Source: Propionibacterium sp.
GTDB taxonomy: Bacteria; Actinomycetota; Actinomycetes; Propionibacteriales; Propionibacteriaceae
Direction: 5' to 3'
NCBI GenBank assembly: GCA_012517405.1
Contig: JAAYVB010000030.1
Location: forward strand, 1 to 64,000
Length of the DNA stretch: 64,000 nucleotides
How positions within the stretch are numbered: position 1 is the first letter of the stretch; every line of letters starts with the position of its first letter. This document shows, piece by piece, positions 8,546 to 17,463 of this stretch. Under the pieces are notes generated by a model. It made no database searches. It worked only from the letters and a program-made list of their open reading frames with translations, and was not told where the DNA came from. The translations under genes were made by a program, and so were the position numbers.

Positions 8546-9190
8546 CTACGGGTTACCTACCTTTGTCGCCGACAGCGCCTGGCGCATGCCCGCGATGTCC
8601 AGCCAGTGCCCGAAGACCGGGCCATCGGGCTCCAAGAGCTTGGCCCGATCGAACGGAACCTGCACCGGGTCGAAGCCGATGTCATCGACCAGCTCGGCCA
8701 CCGCCTGCCGCGCCGCGGGATCGTCGGACGCCACGGCGACAGCACGGCGTGGATGCACCCCGGCAGACCGGGCGTCCGAGGTGAAGTCGTGATAGCTGAG
8801 GTGGTTGAGCGACTTCACCAGGCGCATCCGCGGGTTCCGGCTGGCGAGCAGAGCGCTGGTCGACCCGTTCCAGTGATCGAGTTCGGGGACAGGGCCGTCC
8901 ACCGCGGGCCAGTGGTTGGTGGGGTCGAGCACGACCTTGCCGTCCAGCAGCGAAAGGTCGAGGCGACACGCGATGCCGAACGGCACGGCGATCATCACGA
9001 TGTCGGACTCCTTGATGAGGTCGGGCAGGCGCACCAGCCTCGCGCCGGGCGAGGCCGCCGCCACCGCAGCTTGCACCTGCGCGGCGGGCGCCACGTCGTA
9101 GAAGAGCACCTGCCAGCCGGCGTCGGCGGCGGCTCGTCCGATGGTGGCGCCGAGTTTCCCAGCCCCGATGACTCCCAGAACCCTGCTCAT
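8546..9190 (-). CDS. NADP-binding oxidoreductase, F420-dependent NADP reductase-like
   Basis: A 214-residue protein starting at the ATG at 9190 with a Rossmann motif GVIGAGKLGATIGRAA, followed by DIVMIAVPF and KVVLDPTNHW, the pattern of the NADP oxidoreductase / F420H2:NADP reductase family. Later segments VKSLNHLSYHDF and AVAVASDDPAA continue the family pattern; the substrate may be F420 or something else, as many actinobacterial members are not proven F420 enzymes. The frame is open to 9307 but those extra codons are part of the nearby palindrome and are not expected to be translated. Confidence 0.82.
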   Translation of the reverse strand: MSRVLGVIGAGKLGATIGRAAADAGWQVLFYDVAPAAQVQAAVAAASPGARLVRLPDLIKESDIVMIAVPFGIACRLDLSLLDGKVVLDPTNHWPAVDGPVPELDHWNGSTSALLASRNPRMRLVKSLNHLSYHDFTSDARSAGVHPRRAVAVASDDPAARQAVAELVDDIGFDPVQVPFDRAKLLEPDGPVFGHWLDIAGMRQALSATKVGNP

Positions 9191-9261
9191 AGTGGCGCCA
9201 ACGCTACTCCAGGCGCTCCCGTTTCGGCTGTGTGACCGCCGCCGCTCGCGCTGCCACCAAC

Positions 9262-9329
9262 TTCCCGCGCCGGAAATCGGAGGTTGCGCCCGATATATCG
9301 GGCGCAACCTCCGATTCGGGGCGCGGGAA
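9262..9329. repeat. 68-bp near-perfect palindrome between cydC and the F420-reductase-like gene
   Basis: Two 34-base arms meet at 9295/9296 with no loop; they match except for three adjacent positions (9272-9274 against 9317-9319). The centre is GCGCCCGATATATCGGGCGC. It lies 49 bp after the cydC stop. It could act as a transcription terminator for cydABDC, although no T run follows, or be a dispersed palindromic element. Because it is symmetric, the same peptide MRPIYRAQPPI appears in frames on both strands. Confidence 0.9.
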
Positions 9330-9378
9330 CGGGGGTGGACGCGGAGCGAGGCGCAGCGGGGCGCGGGGGCGCGGGGCG

Positions 9379-10998
9379 TCAGCGGGGGAGGGCGGGGGAG
9401 ACGGCCCAGCGGGTGAGGTCGATCACGCGTGCGCAGCGGGCCATCAGGTCCTGGTCGTGGGTGATCACCAGCAGCGCCGAATCCGACAGGGACGAGAACA
9501 GGTCGTCCAGCAAGGCGTCGGCGGTCTCGCGGTCGAGATGCTCGGTTGGCTCGTCCAGGATCACCAGACTCGGACGCTCGCCGGCCACGAGCAGCCGCGC
9601 CAGCGCCACCCGCTGCGCCTCACCGCCCGACAGGGTCGCGCCCTGCTCGCCGACCTCCCGCTGCGGGTCCAACTGGAGTCCGGCCTGGTGCATCGCTTCG
9701 AGCACCTGATCATCGGTGGCGTCCTTGTTGCCGATCCGCACGTTCTCGGCCAGCGTGGTCGCGAAGATGTGCGCATTCTGCGCCAGGTAGCCGACGCGAC
9801 CCGGCACGCTCAGCTGCCCGGCCCGCGCGGGAATCAGCCCCATGATGGTGGCCGCGAGCGTCGTCTTGCCCAGTCCCGACGGGCCGACCAGGGCCACCGA
9901 CTGCCCGGGCCCGACCGTCAGGTCGACGCCGGCGAGTAGCACCGAACCGTCCGGCCAGCCGACGCTGACCTCGTGCAGGACCAACTCCGACGTCGCAGAT
10001 TCCTCACCGGGCACCCGGTCTCCCGAGCCGACGGGTTCGGCCCGCAGGACATCAAGCACCCGCGCCAGCGCCGCCCGCGAGCGGGTCAGCGTCTGGGCCG
10101 ACTTGGTGAAGTCCGCGTAGACCTCGTGCAGGGCCAGCGGGACGAGCGCGAGGATCGCCAGATCGCGTCCGAGCATTGCCCCGCTTTCGACCGCCGGCGC
10201 CCCGATCGCCAGCGCGGCCAGCACCGCCAACCCGGTCGCCAGCATCTGCACGGCCTCGGCGACCCCGCGCGTCCAGGCACCATCGCGTTCGCTGGTGCGC
10301 AGCTGCGAGTCGATTGCGGCCAGCGCCGTCAACTCCCGGTCGGCCAGTCCGTAGGCCACCAGATCGGGTGCTCCGAGAGCCATCTCGCGCACCTTGTCGG
10401 CGAGCTCACCGCGCGCCGGGATCGCCCGTTCATCGGCCTGCCGCGACCAGCGCGCCGCCAGCCAGGGGACGATGATCCCGGCGAACACCGAGATCGCCAG
10501 CAGGACCAACGCGAAGGGCGGGTTGAAGATCGCCAGAATCGCGCTGGTGCCCAGGAAGACGACGGCTGCCGAGCAGAACGGCAGCACGACACGCACCACC
10601 AGATCGACGATGCCCTCGACGTCGGCGGTGATCCGCACCAGCAGGTCGCCGTAGCGCCGCCCCAGCAGCGTCGTGCGACTGAGCGAGGTATAGGTGAGTT
10701 CACGAAGTCCGCTCTGCATGCGCAGTGCCAGATCGTGGCCGGTCAACCGCTCGAGATAGCGGCCGACTCCGCGTCCGATACCGAAGAACCGCACCCCGAC
10801 AGAGGCCGCCAGCAGATACAGCACCGGCGGATGCTCGGCCGCCCGGCTCAGCAGCCAGGCCGACACGCCCATCAGTGCCACCGAGCAGCCACTGGCGAAG
10901 ATGGCCAGCAGCACCGAGACCGTCAGCCGAAGCCGGCCTCGCGGTTCACCGTTGAGCAGCCGGACGACCAGTGCCCAGACATCACGCATCGGTGCCAT
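9379..10998 (-). CDS. cydC: Thiol reductant ABC exporter subunit CydC
   Basis: With CydD forms the heterodimeric membrane ABC transporter that exports glutathione or cysteine-type thiols and is needed for cytochrome bd assembly. The 539-residue protein has an N-terminal six-helix transmembrane domain (for example LTVSVLLAIFASGCSVALMGVSA near residue 30, VLYLLAASVGVRFFGIGRGVG) and a C-terminal ATPase with GPSGLGKTT, LSGGEAQR and LVILDEPTEHLD. The start at 10998 has a GAGGGG ribosome-binding site seven bases upstream and overlaps the end of cydD by 17 bases; an ATG at 10989 is the alternative. Last gene of cydABDC. Confidence 0.93.
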   Translation of the reverse strand: MAPMRDVWALVVRLLNGEPRGRLRLTVSVLLAIFASGCSVALMGVSAWLLSRAAEHPPVLYLLAASVGVRFFGIGRGVGRYLERLTGHDLALRMQSGLRELTYTSLSRTTLLGRRYGDLLVRITADVEGIVDLVVRVVLPFCSAAVVFLGTSAILAIFNPPFALVLLAISVFAGIIVPWLAARWSRQADERAIPARGELADKVREMALGAPDLVAYGLADRELTALAAIDSQLRTSERDGAWTRGVAEAVQMLATGLAVLAALAIGAPAVESGAMLGRDLAILALVPLALHEVYADFTKSAQTLTRSRAALARVLDVLRAEPVGSGDRVPGEESATSELVLHEVSVGWPDGSVLLAGVDLTVGPGQSVALVGPSGLGKTTLAATIMGLIPARAGQLSVPGRVGYLAQNAHIFATTLAENVRIGNKDATDDQVLEAMHQAGLQLDPQREVGEQGATLSGGEAQRVALARLLVAGERPSLVILDEPTEHLDRETADALLDDLFSSLSDSALLVITHDQDLMARCARVIDLTRWAVSPALPR

Positions 10999-12682
10999 CG
11001 TCCACCCCCTCGTTGCCACTGACCGGAGCGGTCTGCTCACGATCGCCGCCGACCGAAACCATCTCGTCGGCCAGCCTGAGCAACGCCTCACGGTGGCTGA
11101 CCACGACCACGCCGACCCCGGCCGCGCGGACCGCCGCGACCGCCAGCGCTTCGGTGGCCTGATCCAGGCCGGCCGTCGGCTCGTCCAGGACGAGCAGGTG
11201 CGCGCCGCCGAACTCGATACGCAGCAGCGCCCGGGCGAGGGCCACCCTGCGTCGCTCACCGGCCGACAATCCCTCGCCATCATCGGCAATCGGCCGGTCC
11301 AACGCCAGCTCCTCGCCACCGGCACGGTCCAGAGCCTCACGAATCTGCGCCTTCGTCGCCCCCGGATAGCCGAGGAGCACATTGGAGGCGATGGTCCCGC
11401 GCAGCATTCCCGGGTTCTGCCCGACCCAGGCGATCTGCCGCCGCCAGGCGTCGAGATCGACTCCGCTCAGATCGGCATCGCCGACGCGAACCGACCCGCT
11501 GGTCGGCCGAACGAACCCCATCAGCACATTCAGGGCGGTCGATTTGCCGGCGCCCGAGCGTCCGACCAGGGCCAGCACATCACCGGGGCGCATGGTGAAC
11601 GACAGGTTGTCCAACGATGCCCGGTCGGTACCCGGATAGCGCACGCTCACCCGGTCGAAGACGATCTCGGTGGCACCCGGCGCGGGCGGGGTCACCGGCT
11701 GTGCCTGCGGGGTCTCGGCGGCGTCGATGATGCGAAGGACGGCATCGGCTGCCGCCGTGCCGTCGGCCGAATCATGAAAGTGGACGCCGACCAGCCTGAC
11801 CGGTAGGTAGGCCTCCGGGGCCAGCACCAGGATGAACAGCGCGGTCGTCAGGTCCAGGTCGCCGGCCACCACCCGGAAACCGACGGTGACCGCGACCAGA
11901 GCTACCGACAACGTCGCCAGCAGTTCCAGCACTCCGCCGGACAGGAAGGCGATCCGCAGGGTCTTCATGGTCTCGATCCGCGAGCGCTGCTCGGTGATCC
12001 TCAGCCCCTTGAGCTGGCTGCGGGCGCGTCCGAAGACCTGCAGGGTGGGCAGCCCGGTGACCAGATCGGCGAAATGGTTGGCCAACCGGTTCTGGTACTT
12101 CAATCGCCGGTTGACCTGTTCGCGGGTGGTGATGCCGATCAACGCCATGAACAGCGGGATCAGCGGCAGTGTGACCGCGATGATCAGTGCCGACTCACCG
12201 TCTTGGCCCGCAACCACGGCAAGAATCAGCAGCGGGATGAAGGCGGCCATCACCAGCTGCGGGAGGTACTTCGAGAAGTACCCGTCGAGCGCATCGAGGC
12301 CCTGGGTAGCCAGGTGAATCAGGGTGCTGGACGGGGTCGAGGCATCCAGCGGGTTGGTCAGCCGGGCCGCCATCAGATCGGCACGCAGCTGTGATTTCAC
12401 GGACGCGGAAGCCCGGTGAGCAAGCCAGGGATTCAGCCAGCTGAGTCCCGCGCGGACGACGAAGACCGCGGCCAGCGCCGCGAGGTAGGCGCCGAAGCCC
12501 GGCAGCGGACCGGGAAAGACCGTGGACCCGGAACCGAAGACGCCCGCCACGGCGTGGGCGATCAGCCACGCCTGGACGATGATGCAGCAGGCATTGGCGA
12601 TGCCGGTCAGCACGACGGCGACCAGGAAACCCCTGGTCGCCGTCGCACGCTTGACAAGACGCGGATCGAGAGGTGGCGCCAA
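10982..12682 (-). CDS. cydD: Thiol reductant ABC exporter subunit CydD
   Basis: Partner of CydC. The 566-residue protein has transmembrane helices from GFLVAVVLTGIANACCIIVQAW onward and an ATPase domain with GRSGAGKST, LSAGERRRVALARALL and LLVLDEPTAGLD. The only suitable start is TTG at 12682, two bases after the cydB stop. Order cydA-cydB-cydD-cydC is that of actinobacteria and Bacillus, where the four genes form one operon. Confidence 0.93.
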   Translation of the reverse strand: MAPPLDPRLVKRATATRGFLVAVVLTGIANACCIIVQAWLIAHAVAGVFGSGSTVFPGPLPGFGAYLAALAAVFVVRAGLSWLNPWLAHRASASVKSQLRADLMAARLTNPLDASTPSSTLIHLATQGLDALDGYFSKYLPQLVMAAFIPLLILAVVAGQDGESALIIAVTLPLIPLFMALIGITTREQVNRRLKYQNRLANHFADLVTGLPTLQVFGRARSQLKGLRITEQRSRIETMKTLRIAFLSGGVLELLATLSVALVAVTVGFRVVAGDLDLTTALFILVLAPEAYLPVRLVGVHFHDSADGTAAADAVLRIIDAAETPQAQPVTPPAPGATEIVFDRVSVRYPGTDRASLDNLSFTMRPGDVLALVGRSGAGKSTALNVLMGFVRPTSGSVRVGDADLSGVDLDAWRRQIAWVGQNPGMLRGTIASNVLLGYPGATKAQIREALDRAGGEELALDRPIADDGEGLSAGERRRVALARALLRIEFGGAHLLVLDEPTAGLDQATEALAVAAVRAAGVGVVVVSHREALLRLADEMVSVGGDREQTAPVSGNEGVDDGTDA

Positions 12683-12684
12683 GA

Positions 12685-13779
12685 TCAGCCCTTCGCGGCC
12701 CGAGCCTTGGCCGGCTTCGCCGAGCCGGGCTCAGGCGGCATATTCGCCACGGACAGGCGGCGGCGGAAGACGTGGTAGCTCCAGATCGTGTAGGCGAGCA
12801 CGATCGGCACGCCCACCAGGGCCGCGAAGCTCATCAGCCGCAACGTGGCCGGCGAGCTGGCCGCGATCCACATGTCGAAATTCGTCCCGGCAGTGGGCGC
12901 GAAGCCCAGCGTCCCGAACATCTTGATGAAGATGGTGACGAACAACAAGATGATCGCAACCCCGGTGCCCAGGAACGCAAGATTCTCGCGCCGCTGAACT
13001 CCCGACTCGCTGTGCATCAGAACCGCGAAGCCGGCAGCGGCCACCGCCAGCAGGCCGGTGACCCACATCGCGATCGAGGCTCCGGAACCGAGATTGTGGT
13101 TGTTGGCCGCCGGGTACAGCACGTTTCCGAAGATGACGAAGGTGGCGAGCAGCACGACCGCGATCGGGCCCAGCAGCTTGATCACGCCGTTGGCCTTGGT
13201 GCGCACCGAGCCGGCGGTCTTCAGGCAGAGGAAGACCGCGCCGTGCACCATGAACAAGATCACGAGCATCACGCCGCCGAGCAGCGCGAACGGGCTGAAC
13301 AGGCTCCAGAATCCGCCGCTCATCAGAGGTGGCTGCCCGTCGACCGGGATGCCCTTCCACATGTTGGCGAAGCCGATACCGAAGACCAGCGGGACGATCA
13401 GTGAGCCGACCGTCGAGCAGGTGTCGAAGGTGTCGCGCCAGTTGTCGTCCGGCATCAGGGCGCGGTATTCGAACGAGACCCCGCGGACGATCAGCCCCAG
13501 CAGGACCAGCAGCAGCGGCACGTAGAGTCCGCTGAACAAGGTCGAATACCACCCCGGGAAGGCGGCGAACATCGCGCCGCCGGCGGTGAGCAGCCAGACC
13601 TCGTTGCCGTCCCAGGTCGGGCCGATCGTGTTGATCATGACGCGACGTTCGGTCGGATCCTTACCGATGACCGGGTAGAGCATCGCCACCCCGAAATCGA
13701 AACCCTCGAGGAAGAAGAAGCCGATCCACAGCACCGCCACCAGGAGGAACCACAAGATGATCAGTTGGTCGTGCGACAT
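12685..13779 (-). CDS. cydB: Cytochrome bd ubiquinol/menaquinol oxidase subunit II
   Basis: Membrane subunit of the high-affinity terminal oxidase. The 364-residue protein begins with ILWFLLVAVLWIGFFFLEGFDFG, the conserved CydB opening, and has about nine hydrophobic segments. The Lys/Ala-rich tail is cytoplasmic. It sits 20 bp after cydA and 2 bp before cydD. Confidence 0.95.
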   Translation of the reverse strand: MSHDQLIILWFLLVAVLWIGFFFLEGFDFGVAMLYPVIGKDPTERRVMINTIGPTWDGNEVWLLTAGGAMFAAFPGWYSTLFSGLYVPLLLVLLGLIVRGVSFEYRALMPDDNWRDTFDTCSTVGSLIVPLVFGIGFANMWKGIPVDGQPPLMSGGFWSLFSPFALLGGVMLVILFMVHGAVFLCLKTAGSVRTKANGVIKLLGPIAVVLLATFVIFGNVLYPAANNHNLGSGASIAMWVTGLLAVAAAGFAVLMHSESGVQRRENLAFLGTGVAIILLFVTIFIKMFGTLGFAPTAGTNFDMWIAASSPATLRLMSFAALVGVPIVLAYTIWSYHVFRRRLSVANMPPEPGSAKPAKARAAKG

Positions 13780-13799
13780 GGTGAGTAATCTCCTCTAAC

Positions 13800-15305
13800 T
13801 CAGTAGGCGAACGACATGGGCTGGTCGGTGTCCTTGGACACCTCGGGTGAGGTCACGTCAGGCAGACCCTTGGCGATATAGGTGAAGAAGAGCTTCAGCA
13901 CCAGTACCGCGATAATGCCGTAGACCAAGGTGAAGGCGGTCATGCTGAAGATCACCTGGCCGGCGCTGACGGTGGGCGAGTTGGCCGTCCAGGTGGGCAG
14001 CACCCCGTAGACGATCCATGGCTGGCGGCCCATCTCGGTCAGGATCCACCCGAAGGAGTTGGCGAACAGCGGCATGAACGGCAACGCGCCCATCGTGTAC
14101 TGCCAGATCTTGTTGGTGGGTGGGTAGTGGCCCTTGCGGGTGAACCACAAGATCAGCACGCCGATCAGCATGGCCAAGGTGCCCAAGCCGATCATCAACC
14201 GGAAGCTGTAGAACGCGATCATCACATTCGGTACCGGATCGACGCTCAGCTGGGCCAGTTGACTGGAGAACTCTTCTTGCAGCTGGGTCCGGTTGCCGTT
14301 GACATCTCGGATGCCATCGGCCAGGTACTGCTCAGTCAGGTCATTGATGCCCATGACCTCGGCATTGGGGTCATTGAAGGCCAGGATGCTCAACGCATAG
14401 GGAACTTCGAAGCTCCACACCTCGGTGACCCGGGTGATGCCCTGGTTGTCGCGCTCTTGGGTGTAGATGCCGACGATCGCGAATCCTGCGCCCTGGGTGG
14501 TGTCGAGCAGGCCCTCGGACGCCGCCAGCTTCATCGGCTGCAGCTCGGCCTCGATCTGCGCCTGTGCATGGCCGGTGCCGAATACGGCAAGGGCTGCCAC
14601 GATCATCACCCAGGCGCCCATCCGCGACGACTTGCGCCAGGCCTCGTCATCGGGATGAACGGTGCCCTCGGGTGCGTCGCGGTGGTTCTTGGCGAGCTTC
14701 CAGCAGCCGACCCCGGCCAGCAGGCCACCGGCGACCATGAAGGACGCGGCGATCTGGTGCGGGAAGGTGACCAGGAAGATCGGATTGGTGAACAGCGCGG
14801 TGAAATCGGCCAGCTCGGCGCGCCCGTTGCGGTAGGTGGCGCCGACCGGGTTCTGCATGAAGGTGTTCGCGGCCAGGATGAAGATCGCCGAGATGGTGCT
14901 ACCCAGCGCGACCAGGTACATGCACAGGTTGTGCAGGACGCGCGGCAGCCGGTCCCAGCCGAAGATCCACAGACCGATGAACGTCGACTCCAAGAAGAAG
15001 GCGACCAGGGCTTCGAGAGCCAGCGGCGCGCCGAAGATATCGCCGACGAAGCGGGAGTACTCCGACCAGTTCATACCGAACTGGAACTCCTGCACGATGC
15101 CGGTGACCACGCCCGCCGCGAAGTTGATGAGGAAAAGCTTCGAGAAAAACTTGGTGAGGCGCAACCATTGATCGTCTCCAGTGCGCAGCCATCGGGTCTG
15201 CAGAATCGCGACCATCCAGCTGGTCCCGATGGTCATTGGCACGAAGAAGAAGTGGTAGACAGTGGTGATCCCGAACTGCCAACGCGCGAGTACCTGTGCG
15301 TCCAT
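13800..15305 (-). CDS. cydA: Cytochrome bd oxidase subunit I
   Basis: Carries the three haems and the quinol site of cytochrome bd, which reduces oxygen to water at low oxygen tension. The 501-residue chain starts MDAQVLARWQFGITTVYHFFF, where H18 matches the conserved haem ligand near residue 19 of E. coli CydA. FQFGMNWSEYSRFVGDIFG, VTFPHQIAASF (second haem histidine) and GRQPWIVYG are family signatures. First gene of cydABDC; the promoter must lie in the 189-bp spacer shared with bioY. Confidence 0.97.
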   Translation of the reverse strand: MDAQVLARWQFGITTVYHFFFVPMTIGTSWMVAILQTRWLRTGDDQWLRLTKFFSKLFLINFAAGVVTGIVQEFQFGMNWSEYSRFVGDIFGAPLALEALVAFFLESTFIGLWIFGWDRLPRVLHNLCMYLVALGSTISAIFILAANTFMQNPVGATYRNGRAELADFTALFTNPIFLVTFPHQIAASFMVAGGLLAGVGCWKLAKNHRDAPEGTVHPDDEAWRKSSRMGAWVMIVAALAVFGTGHAQAQIEAELQPMKLAASEGLLDTTQGAGFAIVGIYTQERDNQGITRVTEVWSFEVPYALSILAFNDPNAEVMGINDLTEQYLADGIRDVNGNRTQLQEEFSSQLAQLSVDPVPNVMIAFYSFRLMIGLGTLAMLIGVLILWFTRKGHYPPTNKIWQYTMGALPFMPLFANSFGWILTEMGRQPWIVYGVLPTWTANSPTVSAGQVIFSMTAFTLVYGIIAVLVLKLFFTYIAKGLPDVTSPEVSKDTDQPMSFAY

Positions 15306-15382
15306 GCCGCGAACTTACACCCAAGTCAGGGCATGATCATAGTTTTTGGGAACCCCGGTGGTGTCTGTTTCACCCCAAGGTG

Positions 15383-15412
15383 ATATAAGGGGCTTTCTTC
15401 TGCAACTGGCAA
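15383..15412 (-). promoter_or_regulatory. Candidate cydA promoter
   Basis: Read leftward, TTGCCA (15412-15407) and TTATAT (15388-15383) are 18 bp apart, giving a fair sigma-70-like promoter 78 bp before cydA. Next to it TCACC-CCAA-GGTGA (15370-15383) is a short inverted repeat covering the likely start of transcription. Confidence 0.35.
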
Positions 15413-15416
15413 GTTC

Positions 15417-15459
15417 TCTAATTGAACCCTGTTAAGGGCCACGGATTGAACGGTGTTAA
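15417..15459 (+). promoter_or_regulatory. Candidate bioY promoter with two BioQ-like operators
   Basis: TCTAAT at 15417-15422 is a good -10 box. Immediately after it come two copies of TGAAC-N3-GTTAA, at 15423-15435 (spacer CCT) and 15447-15459 (spacer GGT), starting 24 bp apart. The known operator of the TetR-type biotin repressor BioQ in corynebacteria is TGAAC-N3-GTTAC, and the downstream genes are a biotin importer, so biotin-dependent repression is the natural reading. No bioQ gene is in the window. Confidence 0.72.
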
Positions 15460-15494
15460 AGTGATCCCGTTCTTTTCCCGAAAGGTCACCGCGC

Positions 15495-16133
15495 ATGAGC
15501 AGTCAACCGTCCCAGCCCGCCCGCGATCTTGCCCTGATCGCCGTCTTCGCGGGTGTCACCGCGGCACTCGGCCTCATCCCGCCGCTGTATGTTCCGATCT
15601 CGCCGGTGCCGATCACCGCGCAATCGCTTGGCCCGATGCTGGCCGGGGCGATCCTGGGCGGACGCCGCGGCGCATTCTCGCAGCTGTTGTTCCTGGCGCT
15701 GGTGGCTCTGGGTCTTCCGCTGCTGTCGGGCGGCCGGGGAGGCCTCGGCGTCTTCTTCGGTCCCTCGTGGGGCTTCATCGTGGGGTTCGTGGTCTGCGCC
15801 TGGTTCGTCGGCTGGGCCACCTACCGGGTGGGTGCCCCGTACTCGGTGTGGAAGGGACTGATCATCACCGTGATCGGCGGCCTGGTGATCATGTATGCCC
15901 TGGGCATCCCCGGCCTGATGATCTCCGGCAAGCTGACCTTCTCGCAGGCGCTGATCGGCAACCTGCCGTATCTGCCCGGCGACCTGACCAAAGTCGTCCT
16001 CGCCACGCTGGTCGCGAAGGGTGTTCACACCGCCGTGCCGGGCATGTTGCCCTGGCATTCGGAGACTGCCGAGCAGCCCGCGGCCGACTCCGTCTCCGCC
16101 GAAGCAGCGCCGGCGAGTGGCCAGCAGGCCTGA
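15495..16133 (+). CDS. bioY: Biotin ECF transporter S component BioY
   Basis: Substrate-binding membrane subunit of the energy-coupling-factor biotin importer. The 212-residue protein has six hydrophobic segments and the BioY hallmarks: YVPISPVPITAQSLGPMLAGAILG near residues 30-55, and GGRGGLGVFFGPSWGFIVGF. The ATG at 15495 follows GAAAGG. First gene of bioYMN; the C-terminal 30 residues are an Ala/Ser/Glu tail outside the fold. Confidence 0.95.
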   Translation: MSSQPSQPARDLALIAVFAGVTAALGLIPPLYVPISPVPITAQSLGPMLAGAILGGRRGAFSQLLFLALVALGLPLLSGGRGGLGVFFGPSWGFIVGFVVCAWFVGWATYRVGAPYSVWKGLIITVIGGLVIMYALGIPGLMISGKLTFSQALIGNLPYLPGDLTKVVLATLVAKGVHTAVPGMLPWHSETAEQPAADSVSAEAAPASGQQA

Positions 16134-16148
16134 GTACGCTGACACGTT

Positions 16149-16844
16149 GTGGTGCATATAGAAGTCGATCACGTCGGCCACCGCTACGGTCAGGGGCCGC
16201 TGTCGCGTCAGGTACTCGACGACATCAACGCTGACCTGGTCGAACAGCGGATCGGCGTGGTCGGGCACAACGGCTCGGGCAAGTCGACCTTCGTCCGGAT
16301 GCTCAACGCGCTTCTCATCCCCAGCCAGGGCAGGATCCGGGTCAACGGCCTGGACACCGCGGCCTCGGCCGCCAAGGTCCGTAAGCTCGCCGGTTTTCTG
16401 TTCACCGATCCGGATACCCAGATCATCATGCCGACGGTGGCCGAGGACGTCGCCTTCGGGCTGCGCAAATCCGGGCTGAGCAAGCCGGAGATCTCCGCCC
16501 GGGTGGACGAACTGCTCGCCCACTTCGGGCTGAGCGGCCACCGCGACCACCCGGCCCACCTGCTGTCGGGCGGGCAGAAGCAGTTGCTCGCGCTGGCCTC
16601 GGTGCTGATCACCTCACCCCAGCTGATCATCATGGACGAGCCGACCACGCTGCTCGATCTACGCAACGCCAAGATGATCGGACGAGTGATCCGCGAACTG
16701 CCGCAGACCGTGGTGCTGGCCACCCATCACCTGTATCTGCTGGAGGACTTCGATCGGGTGCTGGTCTTCGATTCGGGGCATCTGGTGGCCGACGCCGCGC
16801 CCGCCGAGGCGCTGGCGCACTACCGCAAGCTGATGGACGCCTGA
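16149..16844 (+). CDS. bioM: Biotin ECF transporter ATPase
   Basis: A 231-residue ATP-binding protein with GHNGSGKST, LSGGQKQLLALASVL and LIIMDEPTTLLD, of the EcfA/CbiO type. It powers BioY together with the BioN coupling protein. Start is GTG at 16149 (GTG at 16152 equally possible), 15 bp after bioY. Its stop overlaps the bioN start as TGATG. Confidence 0.93.
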   Translation: MVHIEVDHVGHRYGQGPLSRQVLDDINADLVEQRIGVVGHNGSGKSTFVRMLNALLIPSQGRIRVNGLDTAASAAKVRKLAGFLFTDPDTQIIMPTVAEDVAFGLRKSGLSKPEISARVDELLAHFGLSGHRDHPAHLLSGGQKQLLALASVLITSPQLIIMDEPTTLLDLRNAKMIGRVIRELPQTVVLATHHLYLLEDFDRVLVFDSGHLVADAAPAEALAHYRKLMDA

Positions 16845-17461
16845 TGGCGATCGGCATCAACACCCTCGGGCTCTACCGTCAGGGCTCCTCGGTCGTGCAC
16901 CGCGCCCCGGCCTGGGTGAAACTGCTCGGACTGGTGGTTCTGGGCGTCTGCTCGATCTGGGTGCAGTCGCGCTGGTGGCTGGTGCTGGCAGTGCTGGTCG
17001 TGGTGCTGCTGGGCTACCTGGCGGCGGGATTCCCGGTCGGCCTGATGCTCAAGCAGCTTCGTCCGATGATCTGGCTGCTGGTCTTCATCACCGCCATGAA
17101 CTGGTGGTCATTCGGCTGGCAACGTGCGATAGCCGTGCCGGGGACGATCGCCATCCTGGTCGCGGCGGCCGGTCTGATCACGCTGACCACGCCGATGAGC
17201 GGGCTCATCGAGGCTGCGGTCAGAGCCGTGGGGCCGCTGCGCAGGTTCGGGGTCGACCCCGAACGTGTCGGCCTCACCCTGATGCTGGGTATCCGATGCG
17301 TGCCGGTGGTCGCGGGGCTGGCTCGTGAGGTGCGGGAGGCGCAGATCGCCCGTGCCGCCACCCACAGCGTCCGGGCATTCGCGGTGCCGCTGCTGGTGCG
17401 CGCGCTGCGCGATGCCGATGCGATCGGTGATGCCCTGGCGGCGCGGGGCTTCGACGACTGA
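16844..17461 (+). CDS. bioN: Biotin ECF transporter transmembrane coupling protein
   Basis: EcfT-family membrane protein of 205 residues. Hydrophobic helices (LGLVVLGVCSIWVQSRWWLV, MIWLLVFITAMNWWSF and others) are followed by the cytoplasmic coupling helices, with the EcfT motifs REAQIARAA and ALAARGF that contact the ATPase. Last gene of bioYMN; it ends 2 bp before the end of the convergent deoC. Confidence 0.93.
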   Translation: MAIGINTLGLYRQGSSVVHRAPAWVKLLGLVVLGVCSIWVQSRWWLVLAVLVVVLLGYLAAGFPVGLMLKQLRPMIWLLVFITAMNWWSFGWQRAIAVPGTIAILVAAAGLITLTTPMSGLIEAAVRAVGPLRRFGVDPERVGLTLMLGIRCVPVVAGLAREVREAQIARAATHSVRAFAVPLLVRALRDADAIGDALAARGFDD

Positions 17462-17463
17462 GC

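Noticed and set aside
9284..9709. Plus-strand frame beginning MRPIYRAQPPI, repeated on the minus strand
   Set aside because: The same start arises on both strands only because of the 68-bp palindrome; not a gene.
15370..15383. Rex operator at cydA
   Set aside because: Rex sites read TGTGA-N-TCACA; here the arms are TCACC and GGTGA in the opposite sense.
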